A stretch of DNA of 64,000 bases, from positions 11,984-75,983 of the forward strand of contig CALEZD010000042.1 in the NCBI GenBank assembly GCA_937928385.1. Direction: 5' to 3'. This DNA comes from an uncultured Bacteroidota bacterium. Lineage in GTDB: Bacteria; Bacteroidota; Bacteroidia; Chitinophagales; Chitinophagaceae. Every line of letters starts with the position of its first letter. The first letter of the stretch is position 1. Positions 51,643 through 59,918 of the stretch are shown here, one piece after another. The notes under the pieces are model-generated. The model was not told where the DNA came from and ran no database searches. It saw only the letters and a list, made by a program, of their open reading frames with translations. The position numbers and the translations under genes are program-made.

Positions 51643-51670
51643 CATATTCTTAATTTTTTCAAGAGCAAAC

Positions 51671-54556
51671 ATGGATTTATTTTCTAAACAGAACCTGGAA
51701 TTTACAGGGCGCCATATAGGCCCCGACGCTCAGGAGACAGAGCAGATGCTCAGCACGATTGGCATAAGCAACCTCGACGAACTGATAGCACGAACGGTGC
51801 CCTCAACTATACGCATGGATAAGCCCCTGGCTATACCCGCAGGCCAGAGTGAAGCGGAATTCTTACAACAACTGAAGGAAACTTCACTTCAGAATAAGCT
51901 GTTTAAAACCTACATAGGACAAGGTTATTTCGATACCCATACGCCCAATGTTATATTGCGCAACCTGTTTGAAAATCCGGGTTGGTACACTTCTTACACT
52001 CCTTACCAGGCTGAGATTTCGCAGGGCAGGTTAGAAAGCCTGCTGAACTACCAGACTATGGTGAGCGACCTGACAGGCCTGCCACTGGCCAATGCATCGC
52101 TGCTGGACGAGGGCACTGCCGCTGCCGAGGCGATGAGCATGTTCTTCAGCGCGCTGAATAAAGACCACGACAATCCCGAGCGCAATAAGTTCTTCGTTGA
52201 TGTAGAAACTTACCCGCAAACAAAAGACCTCGTGCTTACCCGTGCCACACCGCTGAATATTGAAGTGGTGTTCGGCGATTTCAATACAGCTGAAATAGAC
52301 AACAGTTACTTTGGTGCGCTGGTACAATACCCCAACGACAAAGGTGCCATTATTGACTACCGCAACTTTATACAGAAAGTACACGCAGCAGGCGCTTATG
52401 TGGCTATGGCTACCGACCTGCTGGCGCTCACATTGCTTACTTCTCCCGGCGATTTGGGTGCTGACGTTGCCCTGGGTTGTGCCCAGCGTTTCGGCGTTCC
52501 CCTGGGTTTTGGCGGTCCACATGCTGCTTTCATGGCTTCGTCCGACGATTTCAAACGCCAGATGCCCGGCCGTATCATCGGCGTGAGCATTGACGCACAG
52601 GGCAACCGTGCATTACGCATGGCTTTGCAAACGCGCGAGCAGCATATCAAGCGCGAGCGCGCTACCTCTAATATATGTACTGCACAGGCATTGCTGGCCA
52701 ATATGGCTGCTATGTACGCAGTATACCACGGCCCCGATGGATTGAAAGACATCGCCAAGCGCATTTCCGTTCTGGCCAGCACACTGGCGCAGGAGCTGAA
52801 AGCAGTGGGGTACTCAGTATATTCAGATACTTTCTTCGATACCATAGTGGTGAATGTACCACAGGCGGACATTATCAGGGCGCGTGCAGAAATAGCCGGC
52901 ATGAACTTCAGGTACTATGCCGACAATAATAAGATAGTAGGTATATCTTTGGACGAGACTACCACTACTACTGATATTGCAGATATCATCAACCTGTTTA
53001 TGAACAACGAAGACGCTGTGTCTTTCGATATTCATAACGACCTGGCGCTGATGAATATTCCAACCTCGCTTACACGTACTTCATCATACCTCACACACCC
53101 GGTGTTCAACAGCCATCATAGCGAAACGCAGATGATGCGTTATATGAAGATGCTGGAGAACAAAGACCTGGCGCTGAACACCAGTATGATATCACTGGGC
53201 AGTTGTACCATGAAGCTGAATGCAGCAGCACAGATGATGCCGCTCAGCTGGTCGCACTGGAGCAAGATGCACCCCTTCGTTCCGCGCGAGCAGGCAGAAG
53301 GCTACATGAGAATAATAAAAGAACTGTCTGAATACCTCTGCGAAATCACAAAGTTTGATGCCTGTAGCCTGCAACCCAACAGTGGGGCGCAGGGCGAGTA
53401 TGCCGGCCTGTTGGCAATAAGAGGCTTCCACGAAAGCCGTGGCAACAAGCACCGCAACGTAATGCTGATACCTATTTCCGCGCACGGTACCAACCCCGCC
53501 TCTGCGGTAATGGTAGGTTATAAGGTGGTAGTGGTAAAAGCATTAGAGAACGGATATATAGATGTAGAAGACCTGAAAGCAAAAGCTGCACAACATGCAG
53601 ACAACCTGGCGGGTATCATGGTTACATATCCTTCTACATACGGTGTGTACGAAGAGACTATCAAGCAAATAACGGACATCGTACATGAGCACGGTGGACA
53701 GGTATATATGGATGGTGCCAACATGAACGCACAGGTGGGCTTAACAGCCCCCGGCCTTATAGGTGCAGACGTTTGCCACCTCAACCTGCACAAAACATTT
53801 GCTATACCGCACGGTGGTGGCGGCCCCGGCATGGGCCCAATATGCGTACGCGAGCACCTGGCACCATTCCTGCCCGGCCACGTATTCAGCAGCCACGGCC
53901 AGCCCGGCCATGCTGTATCAGCGGCACCATTTGGTTCTGCCAGCATACTGCTCATATCTTATGCCTACATACGCCTGCTGGGCGCACAAGGTGTTAAGGA
54001 CTCCAGCATTTACGCTATACTGAACGCTAACTATATGCGTGCACGCCTGCAGGGCCATTACGAAATACTGTACACAGGTAGTGGCGGCACATGTGCGCAC
54101 GAGTTCATTGTCGACCTGCGTCCGTTTAAGAAAACAGCAGAGATAGAGGCTGAAGATGTAGCCAAGAGGTTGATGGACTATGGCTTCCACGCACCTACTA
54201 TGAGCTTCCCTGTACCGGGCACTATTATGATAGAGCCAACGGAGAGCGAAGACAAAGCCGAACTGGATCGTTTCTGCGATGCTATGTTGCAGATACGCGA
54301 AGAGATTCGCGCCATAGAAGAAGGCAAGGCTGATAAAAAAGATAACCCGCTGAAAAACGCGCCGCACACGCAGTTTGTTATTACTGCCAACGAGTGGAAC
54401 CATGCCTATAGCAGGGAAGAAGCTGCTTATCCGCTGGCATGGGTAAGGAACAACAAGTTCTGGCCCAGTGTAGCCAGGGTGAACAACACCCACGGCGACA
54501 GGAACCTGATATGTACCTGTGAGCCGGTTTCCTCTTACATGGAAGCTGAAGCATAA
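51671..54556 (+). CDS. gcvP: Glycine dehydrogenase (decarboxylating), P protein of the glycine cleavage system
   Basis: 961 residues from ATG 51671 (MDLFSKQNLEFTGRHIGPDA), matching the length of single-chain P proteins. It decarboxylates glycine with PLP and passes the aminomethyl group to the H protein. Seen: N-terminal P-protein half (YTSYTPYQAEISQGRLESLL), a second half with SLGSCTMKLNAAAQM, and the PLP-binding Lys in HLNLHKTFAIPHGGGGPGMG. The other glycine cleavage genes (gcvT, gcvH) are not in the window. It has its own promoter, an unusual half-site cluster upstream, and a strong terminator directly after the stop. Confidence 0.96.
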   Translation: MDLFSKQNLEFTGRHIGPDAQETEQMLSTIGISNLDELIARTVPSTIRMDKPLAIPAGQSEAEFLQQLKETSLQNKLFKTYIGQGYFDTHTPNVILRNLFENPGWYTSYTPYQAEISQGRLESLLNYQTMVSDLTGLPLANASLLDEGTAAAEAMSMFFSALNKDHDNPERNKFFVDVETYPQTKDLVLTRATPLNIEVVFGDFNTAEIDNSYFGALVQYPNDKGAIIDYRNFIQKVHAAGAYVAMATDLLALTLLTSPGDLGADVALGCAQRFGVPLGFGGPHAAFMASSDDFKRQMPGRIIGVSIDAQGNRALRMALQTREQHIKRERATSNICTAQALLANMAAMYAVYHGPDGLKDIAKRISVLASTLAQELKAVGYSVYSDTFFDTIVVNVPQADIIRARAEIAGMNFRYYADNNKIVGISLDETTTTTDIADIINLFMNNEDAVSFDIHNDLALMNIPTSLTRTSSYLTHPVFNSHHSETQMMRYMKMLENKDLALNTSMISLGSCTMKLNAAAQMMPLSWSHWSKMHPFVPREQAEGYMRIIKELSEYLCEITKFDACSLQPNSGAQGEYAGLLAIRGFHESRGNKHRNVMLIPISAHGTNPASAVMVGYKVVVVKALENGYIDVEDLKAKAAQHADNLAGIMVTYPSTYGVYEETIKQITDIVHEHGGQVYMDGANMNAQVGLTAPGLIGADVCHLNLHKTFAIPHGGGGPGMGPICVREHLAPFLPGHVFSSHGQPGHAVSAAPFGSASILLISYAYIRLLGAQGVKDSSIYAILNANYMRARLQGHYEILYTGSGGTCAHEFIVDLRPFKKTAEIEAEDVAKRLMDYGFHAPTMSFPVPGTIMIEPTESEDKAELDRFCDAMLQIREEIRAIEEGKADKKDNPLKNAPHTQFVITANEWNHAYSREEAAYPLAWVRNNKFWPSVARVNNTHGDRNLICTCEPVSSYMEAEA

Positions 54557-54560
54557 AAAA

Positions 54561-54592
54561 CTAAACGCCCCTCGGTTGAGGGGCGTTTTTAT
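54561..54592. terminator. Bidirectional intrinsic terminator
   Basis: Stem AAACGCCCCTC (54563-54573) / GAGGGGCGTTT (54578-54588), loop GGTT, followed by a T-run on the plus strand and a T-run slightly further out on the minus strand. It separates convergent gcvP and obgE. Confidence 0.85.
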
Positions 54593-54610
54593 TATAATAG
54601 TGTTTTACAG

Positions 54611-55615
54611 TTACTGCTTCTCATTTTCAGTCAATGCATTCCACAGCATATCTTTCAGTTCACTGATACCCTGGTTGGCCACCGATGATATGAAGATATG
54701 AGGGATGTCCTTTGGTAAGGTGGCAGCAATAGCCTCTTTTAGTTCATCATCCAGCATATCGCTTTTGCTGATGGCAATAATGCGATGCTTGTTCAGCAGT
54801 TCCGGGTTAAATTGCTCCAGTTCGTTTAGTAGTATGTCGTATTCCTTTGTATGGTCGTTGCTATCGGCCGGTACCAGGAACAATAGCACAGCATTCCTTT
54901 CTATATGCCTGAGGAAACGATGGCCTAATCCTTTGCCTTCGGCCGCACCTTCTATAATACCCGGCAGGTCGGCCACACAAAACGAGCGGTTATCCCGATA
55001 TGGCACCATACCCAGTTGAGGTGTTAACGTTGTGAATGCGTAATCTGCAATCTTGGGTTTGGCAGCGCTGATGGTAGACAGCAAGGTAGACTTACCTGCA
55101 TTTGGGAAACCTACCAGTCCCACATCTGCCAGTATTTTCAGTTCCAGCAGTTTCCATCCTTCTGTACCCAGTTCGCCGGGCTGTGCATATTCAGGCGCCT
55201 GGTTGGTAGATGTAGCAAAATTACTGTTGCCCAATCCGCCACGGCCGCCACGCAGCCATATTATTTCCTGCCCGTCTTCCAGTATCTCTACTTCAGTTTC
55301 GCCTGATTCTTCGTCTTTACCTATAGTGCCCAGTGGCACTTCAATTATTACATCCTCACCTTCCCTGCCGCTGCATTTATTCTTGCTGCCATTTTCACCA
55401 TCAGGTGCCAGTACATTTTTGCGATAGCGCAGGTGCAGCAGTGTCCATAGCTGGCTGTTGCCACGCAATATTACGTGCCCGCCACGCCCGCCATCGCCAC
55501 CATCCGGCCCGGCTTGCGGATTGAACTTGGTTCGTGCGAAGTGCGAGCTTCCTGCCCCTCCTTTGCCGGACCGGCAAAAGACGCGGATATAATCAACGAA
55601 GTTTCCTTTTTCCAC
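54611..55615 (-). CDS. obgE: Obg-family GTPase (ribosome assembly / stress)
   Basis: 334 residues. The N-terminal Gly-rich Obg fold (FCRSGKGGAGSSHFARTKF, GGDGGRGGHVILRG, LRGGRGGLGNSNFATS) precedes a G domain with P-loop GFPNAGKSTLLS, switch YAFTTLTPQLG, G3 DLPGI and G4 SKSD. Obg proteins act in late 50S assembly and the stringent response. The variable C-terminal domain found in some homologues is absent, as is common. Its start overlaps the adk stop by one base, so adk-obgE is a translationally coupled pair. Confidence 0.96.
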   Translation of the reverse strand: MEKGNFVDYIRVFCRSGKGGAGSSHFARTKFNPQAGPDGGDGGRGGHVILRGNSQLWTLLHLRYRKNVLAPDGENGSKNKCSGREGEDVIIEVPLGTIGKDEESGETEVEILEDGQEIIWLRGGRGGLGNSNFATSTNQAPEYAQPGELGTEGWKLLELKILADVGLVGFPNAGKSTLLSTISAAKPKIADYAFTTLTPQLGMVPYRDNRSFCVADLPGIIEGAAEGKGLGHRFLRHIERNAVLLFLVPADSNDHTKEYDILLNELEQFNPELLNKHRIIAISKSDMLDDELKEAIAATLPKDIPHIFISSVANQGISELKDMLWNALTENEKQ

Positions 55616-56196
55616 TATGCGGGTTGAAGATATTTATCTATTTCCTGTGTAATGAGTTGGAAGGTAGCGGCTATGTCGCCATCTCCCTTCAGCCTTACCA
55701 GTTTTCCAAAGGCATCGTAGTGGTTGGCCACTACTGCTGTTTTAGTATGGTATTCTTTTATGCGCTTGGTGATTACTTCTTCAGTATCATCGCTGCGGCC
55801 CGATGTTTGCCCGCGGCCCAGCAGTCGCTTTACCAGTTCTTCCTCCGGCACTTCCAGCGATAAAACCAGTTCTATGGAAGTTTCTTTAAACTCCAGCAGT
55901 TTGTCCAGTGCTTCGGCCTGCTCTTTAGTACGTGGGAAGCCATCGAAGATAAAACCTCTTGCATCCGGCATATCATCTATTTTGCCGCTTATCATGCCTA
56001 TCACTACCTCGTCGGGCACCAGCATTCCCTGGTCCATATACTTTTGGGCTTCTACGCCCAACGCAGATTGTTTGCTTACTTCTTCGCGCAACAGGTCGCC
56101 GGTGGAAATATGGGCTAATTTATAGGTATCTACTATATTCTGAGACTGTGTACCCTTGCCGCTACCCGGGGGGCCAAATAAAATCAGGTTGAACAT
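55615..56196 (-). CDS. adk: Adenylate kinase, short-lid type
   Basis: 193 residues. It catalyses ATP + AMP to 2 ADP. Motifs: P-loop LFGPPGSGKGTQSQ, AMP-binding HISTGDLLREE and FDGFPRTKEQAEAL, LID RLLGRGQTSGRSDD. The LID is short and has no zinc Cys cluster, which explains the length of 193 instead of about 215. It is coupled to obgE by a 1-nt overlap. A TATTTTTG box lies 28 nt upstream of the ATG. Confidence 0.95.
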   Translation of the reverse strand: MFNLILFGPPGSGKGTQSQNIVDTYKLAHISTGDLLREEVSKQSALGVEAQKYMDQGMLVPDEVVIGMISGKIDDMPDARGFIFDGFPRTKEQAEALDKLLEFKETSIELVLSLEVPEEELVKRLLGRGQTSGRSDDTEEVITKRIKEYHTKTAVVANHYDAFGKLVRLKGDGDIAATFQLITQEIDKYLQPA

Positions 56197-56224
56197 ATAC
56201 TATCAAAAATAATTTAAAACATTG

Positions 56225-56232
56225 CAAAAATA
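56225..56232 (-). promoter_or_regulatory. -7 box of adk-obgE
   Basis: Minus-strand TATTTTTG, an exact TAnnTTTG match with a 28-nt leader. Confidence 0.5.
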
Positions 56233-56374
56233 CGTTTCCTACCCCATAAGCGGATATAAGAATTCATTAATAAACAAAAAACGATGGGAAAGTAAAATTG
56301 TTTATTTACAATATACAGTCCTGTGTTCGTAGTTGAGGTCTGTATATCAGCAGTAAACATAACAAACTAAATCT

Positions 56375-56968
56375 TCATTTCGAACTTGTAAACATTTTTT
56401 TAATCTCAGCGCCATACTCCCTGTATTCCCCCGGCTGCAAACTATCAAGTGTCAGTTTTCCTATTGCGTACCTGATGAGCCTTAATGTAGGGAAGCCAAC
56501 GGCGGCTGTCATTTTTCTTACCTGCCGGTTTTTGCCCTCGGTTAGCGTAAGGGATATCCACGACGTAGGAATATTTGCCCTGTACCTTACCGGCGGATTC
56601 CGCGGCGGTATGTCGGTTTCCGTTTCAAGTTTCTCTGCTTGTGCTGGCAGGGTGGTATACTGTTTTCCATTTACTGCGATAGTTACACCTGTTGCTAATT
56701 GTTTTATCGCTTCTTCATTTATATCCCCATCCACTTGCACCAGGTATGTTCTGTGGTGTGCAAACTTTGGTTCCGTCAGTTGATGGTTTAAGTTCTTATC
56801 ATTGGTAAGCAACAGCAAACCTTCACTGTCATAATCCAACCTGCCCACCGGGTACACATCTTTGGGCAATCCATGCAGGTAGTCAGCCAGTGTTTCTTTA
56901 TCACCTTCCGGCGAGAACTGGGACAGCACCCTGTATGGTTTATGAAACGCTATGTACCGGAATGACAT
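56375..56968 (-). CDS. RsuA/RluE-family pseudouridine synthase
   Basis: 197 residues with no N-terminal S4 domain, like RluE. The catalytic Asp lies in VGRLDYDSEGLLLLTND. Other family motifs are YIAFHKPYRVLSQFS, AHHRTYLVQVDG, TLTEGKNRQVRKMTAAVG and LRLIRYAIG. It isomerises a uridine in rRNA, probably 23S, but the exact position cannot be read. It stands alone between batC and adk; the 56197-56374 gap after it holds only an 8-bp inverted repeat (ATATACAG 56311-56318 / CTGTATAT 56340-56347) and the adk promoter. Confidence 0.9.
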   Translation of the reverse strand: MSFRYIAFHKPYRVLSQFSPEGDKETLADYLHGLPKDVYPVGRLDYDSEGLLLLTNDKNLNHQLTEPKFAHHRTYLVQVDGDINEEAIKQLATGVTIAVNGKQYTTLPAQAEKLETETDIPPRNPPVRYRANIPTSWISLTLTEGKNRQVRKMTAAVGFPTLRLIRYAIGKLTLDSLQPGEYREYGAEIKKMFTSSK

Positions 56969-57009
56969 GAGCAGAAAATTATGTGCGGAAGCACTTGCCT
57001 GAAAGAAAG

Positions 57010-57039
57010 AGTCCGGCAGTTTTTTATTTCCGCCGGACT
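57010..57039 (-). terminator. Possible terminator downstream of batB-batC
   Basis: 8-bp stem AGTCCGGC (57010-57017) / GCCGGACT (57032-57039) with a 14-nt loop; the minus-strand sequence after it is only moderately T-rich. It lies 166 nt past the batC stop. Confidence 0.4.
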
Positions 57040-57204
57040 ATTAGGATGGGTTAGTAAGCACAATCCTATCACAATATTAAAAAGAATTTCTTCTACTAAA
57101 AAAAATAATTAAAAGTTTTTTTTGAAATCTTTCAACACGATGTGAATAAGTTGTTGGCAAACATGTTGCTTTCCGGGCGAAATTAAATATACCTCTGAGA
57201 ACTT

Positions 57205-57972
57205 TTACCAGTCTTTTTCTACTTTAACCGGCACTGCTTTACCTTGTTTCAGTTTGTCCTGAAGTTTCTTTTCTTCCTGTTGCAATGCGTTTAACAGTTG
57301 TTCTGCCTGTTGCTCAGAAAGCTTGCTGGGCTGTGGTTGCGGGCGTTTGTCTTTTTCCTGCTGCTCTTCTTTTTTATCCTGTTGGTCTTGTTGTTGCTGG
57401 TCCTGTTCTTCCTTTTTATTCTCTTTGTTCTCTTCGTTTTTATTGTCTTTATTTTCGTCCTGTTTATCTTGTTTGTCCTGGTTCTGCTGGTCCTTTTTAT
57501 CCTCATTTTTATTTTTATCATCGCCGCCACCCCCTTGCTGATTTTTTAGCTTTTCGAGGGCATAAGAGAGGTTATACTTGGCTTGTTCGTCCAGCGGGTT
57601 TTTGCGCAAAGCGTTTTTATATGCCTCTACGGCTTCCTTATATTTCTTCTCTTCAAGGTAGGTATTGCCAATGTTGTAGTGGGCTGCTGCCTGTTCATTT
57701 TTTTCAGCAGCGGTCATGGCTGTCCCCTCATATATCTTGCGCGATGCTTCGAATTGTTGTTGCTTATATTGCGAGTTGCCGAGATTAAAGAGGCCTGGTA
57801 TATAATTAGGTTGTTTCTGTACGGCTTTCTGGTAATGTTCAGCAGCCTCTTTATATTTTTCCTGTTTATACAAATTATTGCCTTCGCGCACTTCCTTCTT
57901 CGGTTGCTGTGCCATAGCTGTTACTGCAACCAAACAAACTATTATCGTTCCCATCCATTTCGTCAGCATCAT
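57205..57972 (-). CDS. batC: BatC-like TPR protein with long charged low-complexity tail
   Basis: 255 residues. Signal peptide (KWMGTIIVCLVAVTAMAQQ), then TPRs (about 25-140: REGNNLYKQEKYKEAAEHYQ, AHYNIGNTYLEEKKYKEAVE). Residues about 145-220 are nearly all Gln, Lys, Glu, Asp and Asn. A short helical end follows (LSEQQAEQLLNALQQEEKKL). This matches BatC of Bacteroidota Bat operons, thought to bind Bat VWA proteins. Its first ATG overlaps the batB TGA (ATGA), so translation is coupled. Confidence 0.85.
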   Translation of the reverse strand: MMLTKWMGTIIVCLVAVTAMAQQPKKEVREGNNLYKQEKYKEAAEHYQKAVQKQPNYIPGLFNLGNSQYKQQQFEASRKIYEGTAMTAAEKNEQAAAHYNIGNTYLEEKKYKEAVEAYKNALRKNPLDEQAKYNLSYALEKLKNQQGGGGDDKNKNEDKKDQQNQDKQDKQDENKDNKNEENKENKKEEQDQQQQDQQDKKEEQQEKDKRPQPQPSKLSEQQAEQLLNALQQEEKKLQDKLKQGKAVPVKVEKDW

Positions 57973-58979
57973 GCAATCTCAGTTTTGGATTTTAGTTTGC
58001 GCCCGGGTAGTATCCATTCTATTACCAGCAATGCAAACCCTATAACCAGGAAATATTGGAAGTAGCTATTAAAATCGGTAAACACTACCGCGCCCAGGCT
58101 TTTTTGCTCCATGCCGTTTATTTCGCCCACCAGTTGTTCAGCAGCATCACCTGTATTTCTCAGGTACACATAAGTGCCTCTGCCGGCCGAGGCTATATCA
58201 GCAAGAGCCCGTTGGTTGAGGCGGCTGATAACGGGCTCTCCTTTATCATTCAGCTTAATGGATTGTGTAGCAGGGTCGAATATCGTCATCCCTTGTGTAG
58301 AGCCCACACCCACCGTGTGAACAATAACGCCCGATTCAGCGGCAGACTTTACCTTTTCTATTGCCTGTTCGTCATGATCTTCGCCGTCTGAAATAATAAC
58401 CAGTGATTTGTATTTCTTTTCCTTTTGCGAAAAAGAGTTCATAGCCAGGTCCACAGCATCGCTGATGACGGTGCCTTGTGTGGGTACCATGCCGGGGTCT
58501 ACATTGCTCAGCATCATTTTCAGTGCGCTGTAATCAACCGTCAGCGGCACCTGCAGGTAAGACCTTCCCGCAAATACAATCAGGCCTACCCTATCCGACC
58601 CCATTTTATCCAGCATACTCTGTACCAGTTGCTTGGCGCGGGTCAGCCTGTCGGGCTGAATGTCTTTGGCCAGCATACTCTTACTTACGTCCAGCGCTAT
58701 GATGACATCCACGCCTTTACGTTGCACTTTTTCTGTTCGTGCCCCCATCTGCAGGTTGGCCCAGCCTATTACCAGTACCGCAAAGGCAATGCACAATAAA
58801 AGGAAACGGGTAGTATTTCTGCCGGGTATAAAGCCCAGCACCTGCCTGCTGATGAGTACCTCGTTACCCAGAGATTTCAGTTTTCTGCGCCGCCAGTACA
58901 CCATAGCCACAAACAGTGCTATGAGCAGAGGTATAAGCCCCAGCGCAAACAGGTGTGATATGTGTTGAAACCTCATCAT
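57969..58979 (-). CDS. batB: BatB-like VWA-domain membrane protein
   Basis: 336 residues. TM helices at the N-terminus (LFALGLIPLLIALFVAMVYW and TTRFLLLCIAFAVLVIGWA), a VWA domain (about 85-285) with the MIDAS motif ALDVSKSMLA and the downstream TQGT and ISDGEDHD elements, and a C-terminal TM helix (YFLVIGFALLVIEWILPG). The VWA domain faces the periplasm. Bat genes are associated with aerotolerance in Bacteroides, but the mechanism is unclear. Here only batB-batC are together; batA, the AAA+ MoxR gene and the DUF58 gene usually found upstream are not. Confidence 0.9.
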   Translation of the reverse strand: MMRFQHISHLFALGLIPLLIALFVAMVYWRRRKLKSLGNEVLISRQVLGFIPGRNTTRFLLLCIAFAVLVIGWANLQMGARTEKVQRKGVDVIIALDVSKSMLAKDIQPDRLTRAKQLVQSMLDKMGSDRVGLIVFAGRSYLQVPLTVDYSALKMMLSNVDPGMVPTQGTVISDAVDLAMNSFSQKEKKYKSLVIISDGEDHDEQAIEKVKSAAESGVIVHTVGVGSTQGMTIFDPATQSIKLNDKGEPVISRLNQRALADIASAGRGTYVYLRNTGDAAEQLVGEINGMEQKSLGAVVFTDFNSYFQYFLVIGFALLVIEWILPGRKLKSKTEIA

Positions 58980-59130
58980 AACCGGAAGGTAATTGCAAAT
59001 TTAACCCTGAAGCAAACTTATGCTAATATAAAGCCGTGATTTTTAATTTCTTTAACAATGTAATATCATAGCCCGCACAATACTGCTATTTACTCTATAA
59101 TAAAATTACCTTTATGTTGATTTTCAGTCT

Positions 59131-59853
59131 ATGTTCAGGCATAAAGGTAAGTACCGCACATTCTCGCAAAACCTTAAACTCGCATCTTTATTATCATTTG
59201 TAGCCGGCATAGTCAATGTAGCCGGATATTTTTCCATCAGTACGCTTACCACTAATGTTACCGGCCACTTCGCCTTTTTTGCTGATGAGCTGGTAAAGAG
59301 TGGCTGGCAGGTGGCGCAGATTTCTCTGCTATATATCGTTTCTTTTTTTGCGGGGGCTCTTTTTTCCAGTCTGTCGGTTGAGTTTATGTTACGGCGCAGA
59401 GAGCGGTTTATGTATTTCATACCCGTATTGCTCGAAATAATTATTCTCGTCATCATAGCCCTGTCAGGTCCGGTAACCCTGGCGCACTATACTATACTTG
59501 TGGCTTGCTCTATGTTGTTCGCTATGGGTATGCAAAACGCCCTTGTGACCAGTATATCCAACTCTATAGTGAGGACCACGCACCTTACGGGTCTGTTCAC
59601 CGACCTGGGTATAGAAATCGGCCAGTTGTTTTTCTACACACAGCCCGAACAGCTTAAAAGACTGAAATCCTCTATCCTGCTCAGGTTGGCAATTATTAGT
59701 TTCTTTTTCCTGGGTTGCCTGGCAGGTGGTTATGGTTATTTTGTTTTTGGCATATCCATCCTGGTGTTGGCTGCTGCATGCCTGGGTATCGGCCTGGTAT
59801 ACGACAGCCTGAAATACAAAGTCGTGGCCATGAAAAGGAAATACAGGAAATAA
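59131..59853 (+). CDS. YoaK/DUF1275 family membrane protein
   Basis: 240 residues with six TM segments. The N-terminal SLLSFVAGIVNVAGYFSIST and TTNVTGHFAFFADELVKSG, the central MGMQNALVTSISNSIVRTTH, and LTGLFTDLGIEIGQLF are hallmark DUF1275 motifs. The function of the family is unknown; a transport role has been suggested from the fold. It is divergent from batB across a 151-nt AT-rich gap in which I see only a weak TACCTTTA box. Confidence 0.85.
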   Translation: MFRHKGKYRTFSQNLKLASLLSFVAGIVNVAGYFSISTLTTNVTGHFAFFADELVKSGWQVAQISLLYIVSFFAGALFSSLSVEFMLRRRERFMYFIPVLLEIIILVIIALSGPVTLAHYTILVACSMLFAMGMQNALVTSISNSIVRTTHLTGLFTDLGIEIGQLFFYTQPEQLKRLKSSILLRLAIISFFFLGCLAGGYGYFVFGISILVLAAACLGIGLVYDSLKYKVVAMKRKYRK

Positions 59854-59905
59854 CTAATGTTAATAACCTGCACTTGTCCGTCACCGGGACAAATAGTAAA
59901 TAAGT

Positions 59906-59913
59906 TAACTTTG
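59906..59913 (+). promoter_or_regulatory. -7 box 5 nt before the UvrD-like helicase ATG
   Basis: TAACTTTG, an exact TAnnTTTG match ending 5 nt before ATG 59919, implying a leaderless transcript. Confidence 0.55.
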
Positions 59914-59918
59914 CATAC

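Noticed and set aside
51527..51670. N-terminal extension of GcvP by 48 codons
   Set aside because: The gcvP promoter (51613-51642) lies inside the extension, and P proteins begin at MDLFSKQ-like sequence.
54996..55010. Second copy of the CCCGAT palindrome
   Set aside because: TATCCCGATATGG inside obgE lacks the second arm and is ordinary coding sequence.
57298..57549. Antisense ORF coding a very hydrophobic Leu/Phe-rich protein
   Set aside because: It is the complement of the Gln/Lys/Glu low-complexity tract of BatC, so the hydrophobicity is a codon mirror effect.
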